Position numbers and translations under genes: made by a program. Shown piece after piece: positions 56,505 to 64,000 of a stretch of 64,000 nucleotides of DNA; position 1 is the first letter of the stretch; each line of letters starts with the position of its first letter. This stretch comes from Cellulomonas xylanilytica (GTDB taxonomy: Bacteria; Actinomycetota; Actinomycetes; Actinomycetales; Cellulomonadaceae). The notes beneath the pieces were generated by a model. It saw only the letters and a list, made by a program, of their open reading frames with translations, ran no database searches and was not told the origin of the DNA. Location: contig NZ_BJUB01000007.1 in the NCBI RefSeq assembly GCF_007989805.1, positions 220,093 through 284,092 on the forward strand. The letters run 5' to 3'.

Positions 56505-56685
56505 ACTCTCGGACGAGAGCATAGCCGCCTGCGTCCCATGGCGGAACGGACGAAGCGATTCCCGATGTCGACTGCGGAGCGGTCGCCCGAACGGGCAGGT
56601 TCCGGGTATCGAAACTTTTCGCACGCCCTCCGTGCCCGTCGGCACCCCTACGGTGCTCACCATCTGACACGTGGGGAGCTCGACG

Positions 56686-58086
56686 ATGAGACGGACCCGT
56701 TTCGGCCTGACCGTTGCCGCGGCCCTTGCGGCGCCCCTGCTGCTGGCGCCGCCCGCCTGGGCGGGCGACGCCCAGCGCGAGGAGTTCGGCCGGTCCCTGG
56801 GTCCCGGCTGGGTGGTGCAGGGGTTCAGCGGCGACCCGGTCGCGACCACGCGCGGAGGCAAGATCACGATCGGCGCCGAGACGATGGTGATGCTGCGGGA
56901 GGAGGCGGGGCCGTCGGAGTGGACGGGCGCGGCCGGTCGGCTGACCGGCTGGGACGTCGACTTCCGCATGCGCCTCGGAGCCGACTCGACGAGGTCGTGC
57001 CTCGACGAGGAGACGGGCAACCCCCCGGCCACGATGCTGTGGGTCGGCGACACCATGGACCTGGTGCACCTCGGCTTCGGCCCCGGGGAGCTCTGCCTGC
57101 TCTACCCGTACCAGGACCGCGAGGTGATCCCGCTCGACACCCGCCGCTGGCACACGTACCACCTGGAGGCCCGCGGGCAGCAGCTGCGGCTGACGGTCGA
57201 CGGGCGCACCGTCCTCGACCGGACGCTGACCGAGCGCGGCGCGGGCACCGTCGCGCTGGGCTTCGAGACGTTCCAGGGCAGCTCGACCTGGGACTACGTC
57301 CGCTACGACACGGCCCCGGGGCACAGGTGCACGATCCGCGGCACCGACGGCGGCGACGAGCTCCTGGGCACGCCCGGGGCGGACGTGATCTGCGCGGGTG
57401 CCGGTGACGACCGGGTGTCCGGGCTCGGCGGCGACGACGTGCTGGTCGGCGGGGACGGCGACGACACGCTGCTCGGCGGCGACGGCCACGACCTGCTCCA
57501 GGGCGGCTGGGGCTCCGACGTGCTCGACGGCGGTGCCGACAGCGGCCGCTCCGAGGGCGGCCAGGGACCGGACCGGTTCGTCATGGGCGCGGCGCCGGAC
57601 GGTGCCCACCAGCTGGTCGGGGGACCCGGGTCCGACGTCGTCGACTACGGGGACCGCACGGGGCCGGTCACCGTGACGCTCGACGGGGTCGGCGGCGACG
57701 GGGAGCCGGGCGAGGGCGACGCGGTGGGCGTCCCGGCGCCGTGGAGCTCCTCGCCCGACATCGAGGAGGTGCGCGGCGGGCACGGGGACGACGTGCTGAC
57801 GACCGTCCGGTGGCCCGCGACGCTCGACGGTGGGCCCGGCTCGGACCTGCTGCGCGGCGGCGGCAGCCACGACACGCTCCGCGGCACGGACGGGGTCGAG
57901 GGGAACGACCGCCTCGACGGCGGGGACGGCCGGGACGCGTGCACGGCCGACCCGCTCGACGCGATGACCTCGTGCAACGACCAGTTCCCGTGGCCGCCGC
58001 CTCCCCCTCCGCCTCCCACGCCGTCCGCGACCGCGCCGTCGCGGCTGCTGCCGGCGGTGCCCGCGGCCGCCGCCGGGGAGCGATAG
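56686..58086 (+). CDS. secreted RTX calcium-binding-repeat protein
   Basis: 466 aa. Sec signal peptide (1-27). An N-terminal LamG/concanavalin-like domain (about 28-205) precedes an RTX region (about 215-430) with GGxGxDxLxG nonapeptides such as [20 protein letters not shown] that bind calcium. The C-terminus has a poly-proline run and an Ala/Pro-rich tail. Unlike type I-secreted RTX toxins it has a Sec signal, and no type I exporter is adjacent. GGGGAG lies 7 nt upstream of ATG 56686. The role is probably surface or extracellular binding. Confidence 0.88.
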   Translation: MRRTRFGLTVAAALAAPLLLAPPAWAGDAQREEFGRSLGPGWVVQGFSGDPVATTRGGKITIGAETMVMLREEAGPSEWTGAAGRLTGWDVDFRMRLGADSTRSCLDEETGNPPATMLWVGDTMDLVHLGFGPGELCLLYPYQDREVIPLDTRRWHTYHLEARGQQLRLTVDGRTVLDRTLTERGAGTVALGFETFQGSSTWDYVRYDTAPGHRCTIRGTDGGDELLGTPGADVICAGAGDDRVSGLGGDDVLVGGDGDDTLLGGDGHDLLQGGWGSDVLDGGADSGRSEGGQGPDRFVMGAAPDGAHQLVGGPGSDVVDYGDRTGPVTVTLDGVGGDGEPGEGDAVGVPAPWSSSPDIEEVRGGHGDDVLTTVRWPATLDGGPGSDLLRGGGSHDTLRGTDGVEGNDRLDGGDGRDACTADPLDAMTSCNDQFPWPPPPPPPPTPSATAPSRLLPAVPAAAAGER

Positions 58087-58109
58087 GCGTTCACGAGCAC
58101 CGACCCGGG

Positions 58110-58499
58110 TCAGCGCGCCGGGACGGCGGTCGTGGCTCGCGTCCGGCGCGGGTCCAGCCCCACCGCGACCGTCGTGCCGACGACCAGGTGCAGCGCGACC
58201 AGGGTGCCGACCGCGGCCGGGGACGTGCCGCCGAGCGGGCCGAGCAGGGAGACGACGAGCACGACCGCGCAGATGACCCACCAGGCGACCGGTGCGCGTC
58301 GGCGCAGCACCGTGCGGACGCCCCAGGCGGCGAGCGTGACGACGAGGGTCGTGACGGCGACCGCCACGGCTTCCACGGCCTGCGGGGGCGTGCCGGCCTC
58401 CAGGTCGACGCCGGCGACCGGCACGGCGAGCACCCAGACCGCGAGCGCGAGAGCGGTCGCGGCGACGGCGACGAGCCAGACGGGGACGGGACGGTTCAT
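58110..58499 (-). CDS. DUF6069 four-span membrane protein
   Basis: 129 aa. Four membrane spans (about 8-27, 45-63, 70-88 and 97-117) in the DUF6069 pattern common in actinobacteria. Function unknown. Divergent from the histidine kinase gene at 58633, which may regulate it. Confidence 0.85.
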   Translation of the reverse strand: MNRPVPVWLVAVAATALALAVWVLAVPVAGVDLEAGTPPQAVEAVAVAVTTLVVTLAAWGVRTVLRRRAPVAWWVICAVVLVVSLLGPLGGTSPAAVGTLVALHLVVGTTVAVGLDPRRTRATTAVPAR

Positions 58500-58620
58500 G
58501 AGCTTCTCCTGACGTCGAGGTGGACGCCGTCGAGCCTGGTCGGGCCCGCCGAGGACGTCGTCGGCCGGAGGTTCGTCGCGCCCCCTTCTTTGGTCGGTAG
58601 TGGCCGCGGCCGACGGTTCC

Positions 58621-58626
58621 TACGCT
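58621..58626 (+). promoter_or_regulatory. -10 hexamer TACGCT of a leaderless promoter
   Basis: TACGCT ends 6 nt before ATG 58633, with no ribosome site between. Confidence 0.45.
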
Positions 58627-58632
58627 CGCCGC

Positions 58633-59733
58633 ATGACCCGACCACGTGACGAGCCGTCCCTGCCCGCCCTGCTCGGCCTGCTGGCCGGCATGGTGGTGCT
58701 CACGACGGCCGCCGCCTGGGCCGCACGGGTCGACGGCGTCCCGCTGCTGGTCGACCTCGCGCTCGGGGCCCTGGCGATCTCGGTCCTCCCGTTCCTGCGG
58801 AGCCGCCCGCTGCTCGGCGGTCTCCTCCTCGGCGCGCTCGCCGCGCTCAGTCCCGCCGCGACACCCGCCGCGACCGCCGGCACGTACGTCGTCGCGCGCC
58901 GCGAGCGGCTGGGCATCGCGGTGCCCGTGGCGCTCGCGAGCATCACCGGGCACGCGCTGCAGGCGCTGTGGCGGTCCGTCGGGCTGCCGCTCGGGTGGTG
59001 GCTGCTGTGCGACGTCGCGGTGCACGGGGCGCTCCTCGGCTGGGGCGCGTACGGCCGGACGCGGGACGCGCTCGTGGACGAGTGGCGGGTGCGTGCCCGG
59101 ACGGCCGAGCGGGACCAGGTGCGCAGGGTCGAGGAGGCACGGTCCGCGGAGCGGGTCCGGATCGCCCGGGAGATGCACGACACGCTCGCGCACCGGCTCA
59201 CCCTGCTGGCGACGACCGCCGGGGCGCTGGAGTACCGGACGGACCTGACGGCGCAGCAGGTGTCGGCGGCGGCCGGCGTCGTGCGGGCGAGCGCCGCGGA
59301 GGCGCTGGAGGAGCTGCGGACCGTGATCGGGGTGCTGCGGGAGGGGCCCGACGAGCTGCGTCCGGCACCGGGGCTCGCGGACCTCGTGGCGCTCGTCGAG
59401 CAGGAACGGGCGGCGGGTGCCTCCGTCTCGCTGCACCTGCCGGACGTCGAGGTGCCGGCCGCGCTCGGCCTCGCGGTCTACCGGACGTGCCAGGAAGGGC
59501 TGACCAACGCGCGCCGGCACGCACCGGGCGCACCCGTGACCGTCGAGGTCCGCGTCGACGACGGCCTGCGCGTGCGGGTGGTCAACGGCCCGGGCGCCGC
59601 CGGGCTCGGCCCGGGGACCGGGACGGGCCTGATCGGTCTGACCGAGCGGGTGGAGCTGCTGGGCGGGACGCTGTCGGCCGCGCCGTCGGGCGACGGGTAC
59701 ACGCTGGAGGCGTGGCTACGGTGGGAGCCGTGA
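58633..59733 (+). CDS. sensor histidine kinase (NarL/DesK-type)
   Basis: 366 aa. About four or five membrane spans in residues 10-150, then a HisKA_3 dimerisation helix with phosphorylation site H190 in [13 protein letters not shown] (near 185-197), then an HATPase domain with NARRHAP (N box, near 298-304) and [11 protein letters not shown] (G box, near 335). It overlaps the response regulator by GTGA. The signal is not known. It is divergent from the DUF6069 gene. Confidence 0.92.
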   Translation: MTRPRDEPSLPALLGLLAGMVVLTTAAAWAARVDGVPLLVDLALGALAISVLPFLRSRPLLGGLLLGALAALSPAATPAATAGTYVVARRERLGIAVPVALASITGHALQALWRSVGLPLGWWLLCDVAVHGALLGWGAYGRTRDALVDEWRVRARTAERDQVRRVEEARSAERVRIAREMHDTLAHRLTLLATTAGALEYRTDLTAQQVSAAAGVVRASAAEALEELRTVIGVLREGPDELRPAPGLADLVALVEQERAAGASVSLHLPDVEVPAALGLAVYRTCQEGLTNARRHAPGAPVTVEVRVDDGLRVRVVNGPGAAGLGPGTGTGLIGLTERVELLGGTLSAAPSGDGYTLEAWLRWEP

Positions 59734-60371
59734 CCGTCCGGGTGCTCGTCGTCGACGACGACGCCCTGGTGCGCACCGGGCTGACGCTGATGCTCGACGG
59801 CGCCGAGGGGATCCGCGTGGTGACCCAGGTGTCGGACGGCGCGCTCGTCCCCGCCGCGCTCGACGCGCACCCTGTCGACGTCGTCCTGATGGACCTGCGG
59901 ATGCCCGGGGTCGACGGCATCGCCGCCACCCGGGCGGTGCGTCGTCGGCAGGACCCGCCCGCCGTCGTCGTGCTCACCACGTTCGACACCGCCGACGAGG
60001 TCGAGGCCGCGCTGCACGCCGGCGCGAGCGGGTACCTGCTCAAGGACACCGCGCCGCAGCGCATCGTCGAGGCGGTGCTTGCCGCGGCGGCGGGCGACCC
60101 GGTGCTGTCGCCGAGGGTGGCTCGCCGGCTCATGGACACCACCGCGCGCGCCGGGGGCTCCCGGGCGGCGGCGCGGGCATCCCTCGACCTGCTCACCGAG
60201 CGCGAGCGGGACGTCGTCGTCGCCATCGGCCGCGGAGCGAGCAACGCCGAGATCGCCCGCGAGCTGTACCTCACGCTGGCCACCGTGAAGGCGCACGTGT
60301 CGAGCATCCTGCTCAAGCTCGGTCTGGAGAACCGCACGCAGGTGGCGCTCCTCGTCCGGGACCTGCGGTGA
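59730..60371 (+). CDS. LuxR/NarL-family response regulator
   Basis: 213 aa. Receiver domain (1-118) with acidic pocket DDD at 9-11 and phosphoacceptor D54 in [14 protein letters not shown]-terminal LuxR helix-turn-helix (about 150-210) with [22 protein letters not shown] and [18 protein letters not shown] 59730 overlaps the kinase stop, so the two form a two-component pair. Confidence 0.93.
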   Translation: MTVRVLVVDDDALVRTGLTLMLDGAEGIRVVTQVSDGALVPAALDAHPVDVVLMDLRMPGVDGIAATRAVRRRQDPPAVVVLTTFDTADEVEAALHAGASGYLLKDTAPQRIVEAVLAAAAGDPVLSPRVARRLMDTTARAGGSRAAARASLDLLTERERDVVVAIGRGASNAEIARELYLTLATVKAHVSSILLKLGLENRTQVALLVRDLR

Positions 60372-60402
60372 ACACGTGCCCTGGGCGCACCCCGGACCGG
60401 AC

Positions 60403-60408
60403 TACCGT
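60403..60408 (+). promoter_or_regulatory. -10 hexamer TACCGT of a leaderless promoter
   Basis: TACCGT ends 6 nt before GTG 60415. It is the same hexamer and spacing as at 8745-8757. Confidence 0.5.
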
Positions 60409-60414
60409 GGCCCC

Positions 60415-60990
60415 GTGCTGCTCTCCGACCGTGACATCAGGGCCGAGCTCGAGTCGGGCCGCGTGGCCCTCGACCCCTACGAGCCCGCCATGCTCCAGCC
60501 GTCGAGCATCGACGTGCGGCTCGACCGGTACTTCCGGCTGTTCGACAACCACAAGTACCCCTTCATCGACCCGTCGGCGGACCAGCCGGACCTGACGCGG
60601 CTGGTCGAGGTGACCCCGGGGGAGTCGTTCGTCCTGCATCCTGGCGAGTTCGTCCTCGGGTCCACGTACGAGGCCGTGACGCTGCCCGACGACATCGCCG
60701 CGCGGCTCGAGGGCAAGTCGTCGCTGGGGCGGCTCGGGCTGCTGACGCACTCGACGGCCGGCTTCATCGACCCCGGGTTCTCCGGGCACGTGACCCTGGA
60801 GCTGTCCAACGTCGCGACGCTGCCCATCCTGCTGTGGCCCGGCATGAAGATCGGCCAGATGTGCTTCTTCCGCCTCTCGTCGGCCTCCGAGCACCCGTAC
60901 GGGTCCTCGCAGTACGGCTCGCGGTACCAGGGGCAGCGGGGACCGACCGCCTCGCGGTCCTTCCAGAACTTCCACCGCACGGACGTCTGA
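60415..60990 (+). CDS. dcd: dCTP deaminase
   Basis: 191 aa, the usual length. It converts dCTP to dUTP (or directly to dUMP in bifunctional forms) for dTMP synthesis. Motifs: [18 protein letters not shown] (25-42), [11 protein letters not shown] (about 107-117), and [19 protein letters not shown] with the catalytic-type glutamate (about 120-138). GTG 60415 gives the standard N-terminus [14 protein letters not shown]. Confidence 0.95.
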   Translation: MLLSDRDIRAELESGRVALDPYEPAMLQPSSIDVRLDRYFRLFDNHKYPFIDPSADQPDLTRLVEVTPGESFVLHPGEFVLGSTYEAVTLPDDIAARLEGKSSLGRLGLLTHSTAGFIDPGFSGHVTLELSNVATLPILLWPGMKIGQMCFFRLSSASEHPYGSSQYGSRYQGQRGPTASRSFQNFHRTDV

Positions 60991-60993
60991 CGC

Positions 60994-62139
60994 ATGGCTC
61001 GGCTCACACGGCTCCCCGCCGACGACCCCGGGCTGCGCGACCGCCACATCCTCGCGCTGCCGCCCGACGTGGCCGCCGACGAGGTCGAGGTGCTCGCGAT
61101 CAGCAGGTTCGCCAACGCCCGGTGGGAGGAGACGCCGCAGGACGTCCTCCAGCCGCGCGGGATCATCGGGCCCATGACGGCCGCGCTCGGCATCCGGGCG
61201 GTCGGAGCCGCGACCGTCCCTCCGCGCACGCTGCGGCTCGCGCGGCTCTCCACGCTGAACGGCCCGTTCCGCATGGAGACCGGGGACGCCGTCAGCCTCG
61301 GGCTGCCCGCGACGTCCACCCTCGCGTACATCCTGGTGTGCCCCCGGGAGCGCGGCGAGAAGCCGTACCCCGGCGGTGACCGGGACGGGCTGAAGCGCGC
61401 GTTCCCCGACGGCATGCCGATCCGGGAGGAGGAGCGCGTGCTGCAGTGGATGGTCGCCGCCGCTCGGCGCCTCGGCGGCTCCGTCCGCACCGGCGGGAGC
61501 GGCACCGTGCTCACGCCCGACGTCGACAGCGCCATCGACCTCACCGTCCTGTCCGACTCGTGGCTCGAGCCCGAGGACGCCCTCCGGGTCGTGCAGAGCG
61601 TGCTGCCGCGCGCCCGCCTCAGCGAGGCCGCGAGCGGGACCTGGACCGGGCCGCAGCCCGGGGTCGGTCGCGACGCCGGCGCACAGCCCGGCTGGGTCGC
61701 CGAGGCCGGCGGCCGCGGGCTCTCCGCCGCGCTCGACCAGCACGGCGTCACCGACGAGGTGGAGCGCCGCCGCCTGATGGACGAGGCCGCCGCGTACGAC
61801 GAGCTGATGCTGGCCGTGCCCCCGGCGCCCGAGGCCTTCGGCGTTCTCGTCGACCTCGGGCACGACGGGATGCTGTCCGTCGAGGCCGGCGTCGAGACCG
61901 CGCTGCCGCCCCTGATGCGCGAGCTGCCGTGGACCAAGAACGGTGTCGTCGCCTACCGGGTGCACTGGGAGCCCCCGTTCATCGAGGAGCTCGAGGCCGA
62001 GCGGCCGTCGTTCGAGCACCGCGTCGCCCGGTCCCGCGCCGCCCCGCTCGTGCAGGCCGTCGCGCGCGTCGTGCACGGCGCCATCGGAGGCGAGATCGCC
62101 GACGAGGCGGACTTTCTCGTGGACCCCGAGGACGTCTGA
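60994..62139 (+). CDS. hypothetical protein, paralogue of the protein at 38278-39207
   Basis: 381 aa, family not named. ATG 60994 starts 3 nt after the dcd stop, so it may be co-transcribed with dcd. The C-terminal 60 residues and several inner segments match the protein at 38278 (see there). It is longer by about 70 residues, partly a Gly/Ala-rich insert near 215-245. No signal peptide and no catalytic motif are evident. Confidence 0.8.
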   Translation: MARLTRLPADDPGLRDRHILALPPDVAADEVEVLAISRFANARWEETPQDVLQPRGIIGPMTAALGIRAVGAATVPPRTLRLARLSTLNGPFRMETGDAVSLGLPATSTLAYILVCPRERGEKPYPGGDRDGLKRAFPDGMPIREEERVLQWMVAAARRLGGSVRTGGSGTVLTPDVDSAIDLTVLSDSWLEPEDALRVVQSVLPRARLSEAASGTWTGPQPGVGRDAGAQPGWVAEAGGRGLSAALDQHGVTDEVERRRLMDEAAAYDELMLAVPPAPEAFGVLVDLGHDGMLSVEAGVETALPPLMRELPWTKNGVVAYRVHWEPPFIEELEAERPSFEHRVARSRAAPLVQAVARVVHGAIGGEIADEADFLVDPEDV

Positions 62140-62239
62140 CCCCCGCTAGGCCGGACAGGTGATCTCCACCTTCCCGGTTGCCGCATCCAACCGGCCTTCG
62201 TACGGTCGACGGAAGCGCAGGGCCTTGGGGGGCTTGACG

Positions 62240-63358
62240 ATGACGTCGCTGAAGCAGGAGACCGCCGGAGCGGGAACGTGGCTCCTTCGCGGCCTGCTCG
62301 CGCTCGTGGCCCTCGTGCTCGTCGTCCTCGTCCAGGCCCTGCTCGCGCCGTCGGCTCGTGCCGACGACTCGCCGCCCCGCAGCGGGCTCGTCGTGGATCT
62401 CGTCGACGCCGTCACCACACCTGTCGTGCCCGTCGTCGACGCCGTCGTGTCCCCGCTGGCACCGGTGCTGGACGTCGTCGTCACGCCCGTGGTGCCCGTC
62501 GTCGAGGCGGTCGCGACGCCCGTCGCTCCGGTGGTCGAGGCGGTGGCCTCCCCGGTCGCGCCCGTGGTCGAGGCGGTCGCGACGCCCGTCGCTCCGGTGG
62601 TCGAGGCGGTGGCGTCCCCCGTCGTGCCGGTGGTCGACGAGGTGGTCGCACCCGTCGCCCCGGTGGTCGACGCGGTCGTCGCACCGGTGGCGCCCGGCGT
62701 GGACGCGGTCGTCGCCCCGGTCGCACCGGTGGTCGGTGCGGCCGTCGAGCCGCTGGCGCCCGTCCTGGCGCCCGTGGTCGACCTGACGCGGCCCGTCCTC
62801 GACGCCGTCGGCCCCGTCCTCGACGCCGCCGGTCCGGTGATCGACGTCATCACGCCCGTCGTGGACCCGCTGGACCCCGTCCTGGAGCCCCTCGACCCGG
62901 TCCTCGACCCCGTCCTTCGACCCGTCGGCGGCGTCCTTCGGCCCGTGCCGGGCGCCCTCGACCCGGTGGGTGCCTCGCTGCCCGTGCCGCAGTCGGTCGT
63001 TCCCGCCGTCGACGCGGTCCGGCCCGCGGAGGACGTCGCGGTCGCCGGGATCGCTGCGCTGACGTCGACCCGCCGCACGCCCGTCGCGACGAACCACGCC
63101 GCCGGACCGCCCTCTCCCCTCGACGCAGCCGTCGTCCCCGACACGCCCGCGCCGGCGCCGTCCGACCCCGGGTCGGATCTCCCTGCCGCGCCCGCGCCGT
63201 CGGGCTCCACCGCGTCGGGCAGCCGCACCGTGGTGGACGCGGCCGTCCTCGGTGCCCTCGCGCCCACCGCGGTCCCGCAGGGCCGATGCCTTCTCGGCGG
63301 CGTCCTCCTGACGTCCGCCGCCCCGCCCGCCTCCGAGGTCCCCAGCTCCCCTGCCTGA
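62240..63358 (+). CDS. secreted protein with 11-residue Val/Pro/Ala repeats
   Basis: 372 aa. A signal/membrane segment (about 17-42, ending SARADD) precedes a long array of 11-residue units of the type VAPVVEAVATP (about residues 51-190), then looser Pro/Leu/Asp repeats (LDPVLDP) to about 250. The C-terminal part is Ala/Pro/Ser-rich with one cysteine near 353. The period and composition suggest an extended or fibrous surface protein; family unknown. At DNA level part of the array repeats exactly every 66 bp. Its start lacks a strong ribosome site (CTTGGGGGGC, 6 nt upstream). Confidence 0.8.
   Translation: MTSLKQETAGAGTWLLRGLLALVALVLVVLVQALLAPSARADDSPPRSGLVVDLVDAVTTPVVPVVDAVVSPLAPVLDVVVTPVVPVVEAVATPVAPVVEAVASPVAPVVEAVATPVAPVVEAVASPVVPVVDEVVAPVAPVVDAVVAPVAPGVDAVVAPVAPVVGAAVEPLAPVLAPVVDLTRPVLDAVGPVLDAAGPVIDVITPVVDPLDPVLEPLDPVLDPVLRPVGGVLRPVPGALDPVGASLPVPQSVVPAVDAVRPAEDVAVAGIAALTSTRRTPVATNHAAGPPSPLDAAVVPDTPAPAPSDPGSDLPAAPAPSGSTASGSRTVVDAAVLGALAPTAVPQGRCLLGGVLLTSAAPPASEVPSSPA
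62501..62613. repeat. 66-bp tandem duplication inside the 11-residue-repeat gene
   Basis: A 47-bp sequence at 62501-62547 recurs exactly at 62567-62613. The offset of 66 bp equals two repeat units (22 residues), so the array evolves by duplicating pairs of units. Confidence 0.9.
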
Positions 63359-63434
63359 CCGGAGACCGGTCGCACCCGTGCGACACGCGTCCACGGCCCG
63401 TCCGGGCCATCCGATCAGCAGGAGGAGCTTCGCC

Positions 63435-64000
63435 ATGCACACCTACGTCCGGCGTGCGCTGCAGACAGCGCTCGTGACAGGCGGCCTCGTCGCCGCCGGG
63501 GCCTCGATGGCCTACGCAGAAGAACCCGCCCACGACAACGCCCTCGTGGCCGTCGACCTGCAGGTCGACGGCTCCGGCGGCCTCCTCGACCTGGGGCTCG
63601 ACCAGGTCGTGCACGCACCGGTCCACGTCCCGGTGGACGTCTCGGGCATCGCCCTTGGGATCGGTGGCGATAGCGTCGTCAGCTCAGGCACCGCGACCGG
63701 TACGGCACCGGCGGCTCCTGCCGAGGACGACGCCGCTCACGACGACGCCGCCCACGACGACGCCGCCCTCGTGGCGGTGCCGGTCACCGTCCCGGTGACC
63801 GTGTCCGACGTCGCGGTCGGCGTGCTCGGTGACGCTGCCGTGGTCGGCGGCGCCGGCGGGAGCTCGGCGGCTCCCGCGCCCGCCGCGGCCGTCGACGACG
63901 CCGTCGTGGCGGTGCCCGTGGTCGCACCTGTCGACGTGTCCGGTGTGGCGCTCGGTGTCCTGGGTGACGCGGCCGTGGTGCAGCCGGCGTCGTCCTCGTC
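63435..64000 (+). CDS. secreted Val/Ala/Asp-rich repeat protein (3' truncated by window)
   Basis: At least 188 aa, running off the edge. A signal peptide (1-28, ending MAYAEE) is followed by three repeats of about 22 residues: one near 61-82 (APVHVPVDVSGIALGIGGDS), one near 113-135 (VPVTVPVTVSDVAVGVLGDA) and one near 160-182 (VPVVAPVDVSGVALGVLGDA). Ala/Asp/His-rich spacers include HDDAAHDDAA. The repeat recalls the short beta-rich units of surface amyloids such as chaplins, without their cysteines; this is inference. GGAGGAG lies 7 nt upstream of ATG 63435. It follows the 11-residue-repeat gene by 76 nt. Confidence 0.78.
   Translation, partial: MHTYVRRALQTALVTGGLVAAGASMAYAEEPAHDNALVAVDLQVDGSGGLLDLGLDQVVHAPVHVPVDVSGIALGIGGDSVVSSGTATGTAPAAPAEDDAAHDDAAHDDAALVAVPVTVPVTVSDVAVGVLGDAAVVGGAGGSSAAPAPAAAVDDAVVAVPVVAPVDVSGVALGVLGDAAVVQPASSS

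Noticed and set aside
53929..59520. Single minus-strand open frame of 1863 codons covering cbp and beyond
   Set aside because: Only the part from 56391 downstream encodes GH94. The upstream extension runs antisense to the RTX protein and histidine kinase genes and has no protein-like sequence.
62240..63358. The repeat gene as a collagen-like or PE/PPE protein
   Set aside because: There is no Gly-X-Y pattern and no PE or PPE motif; the 11-residue period does not fit either.

Overview
The window is a chromosomal stretch from a high-GC actinobacterium, most likely Cellulomonas or a close relative in the Cellulomonadaceae. The evidence is the strong G/C preference at third codon positions, a GH9 cellulase, a GH94 cellobiose phosphorylase whose catalytic aspartate falls at residue 490 as in the Cellulomonas/Cellvibrio gilvus enzyme, operators resembling the LacI-family CebR site, and actinobacterial signatures (fused CopD-CtaG, class F sortase, RskA-like anti-sigma factor, DUF6458, DUF6069, Asp23/AmaP clusters). 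I saw no phage, plasmid, insertion sequence, rRNA or CRISPR array. One tRNA is present, tRNA-Gly(CCC).

Layout. 1-2.9 kb: the end of a 2-oxoacid dehydrogenase E1-beta gene, its E2, and an unknown gene with an in-frame TAG followed by coding-like sequence. 3.0-5.8 kb: a compact unexplained operon of a secreted repeat protein, an amidoligase, a SigE-type sigma factor, and a membrane protein with the same extracytoplasmic repeats. 5.8-13.2 kb: Rieske lipoprotein and partner, DHA2-type MFS exporter, and a copper/cytochrome-oxidase group (YcnI, CopC-like, CopD-CtaG). 13.2-16.9 kb: a DUF559 gene bracketed by two copies of one hairpin, an S9 peptidase and DUF6458. 17-20 kb (minus strand): DUF4397 surface protein, class F sortase, sigma factor, anti-sigma factor. 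20-21.6 kb: divergent hydrolase and WYL regulator.

21.7-29.2 kb: a membrane-anchored GH9 endoglucanase translationally coupled to two ABC exporter half-transporters, then a trypsin-like protease followed by a separate mini-gene resembling the protease's own N-terminal domain. 29.4-38 kb: heme oxygenase with a DtxR-like box, GAF-GGDEF protein, thioredoxin/NHL protein, methyltransferase, TetR, GAF regulator, DinB protein. 38-42.7 kb: an unknown protein (paralogue at 61 kb), then a transglutaminase and an ATP-grasp/alpha-E protein, a second amide-bond-forming locus. 42.8-46.4 kb: an Asp23/Gls24 envelope cluster with a divergent ECF sigma factor. 46.4-52.9 kb: small enzymes, a voltage-gated-type K+ channel, a Tat-exported sugar-hydrolase-like protein, LON-domain protein, TetR with a perfect operator, tRNA-Gly. 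52.9-56.5 kb: cellobiose phosphorylase and aldose epimerase. 56.6-64 kb: RTX-repeat secreted protein, DUF6069, a two-component system, dCTP deaminase, the second unknown paralogue, and two secreted repeat proteins, the last cut by the window edge.

Two themes recur. Cell-surface modules are each paired with their own sigma factor (4.6, 17.8 and 43.2 kb). Several genes have a TANNNT hexamer ending exactly 6 nt before the start codon and no Shine-Dalgarno sequence, which suggests leaderless transcripts. Cellulose use links the GH9 cellulase and the cellobiose phosphorylase, both of which carry GAGCGCTC-type palindromes upstream.
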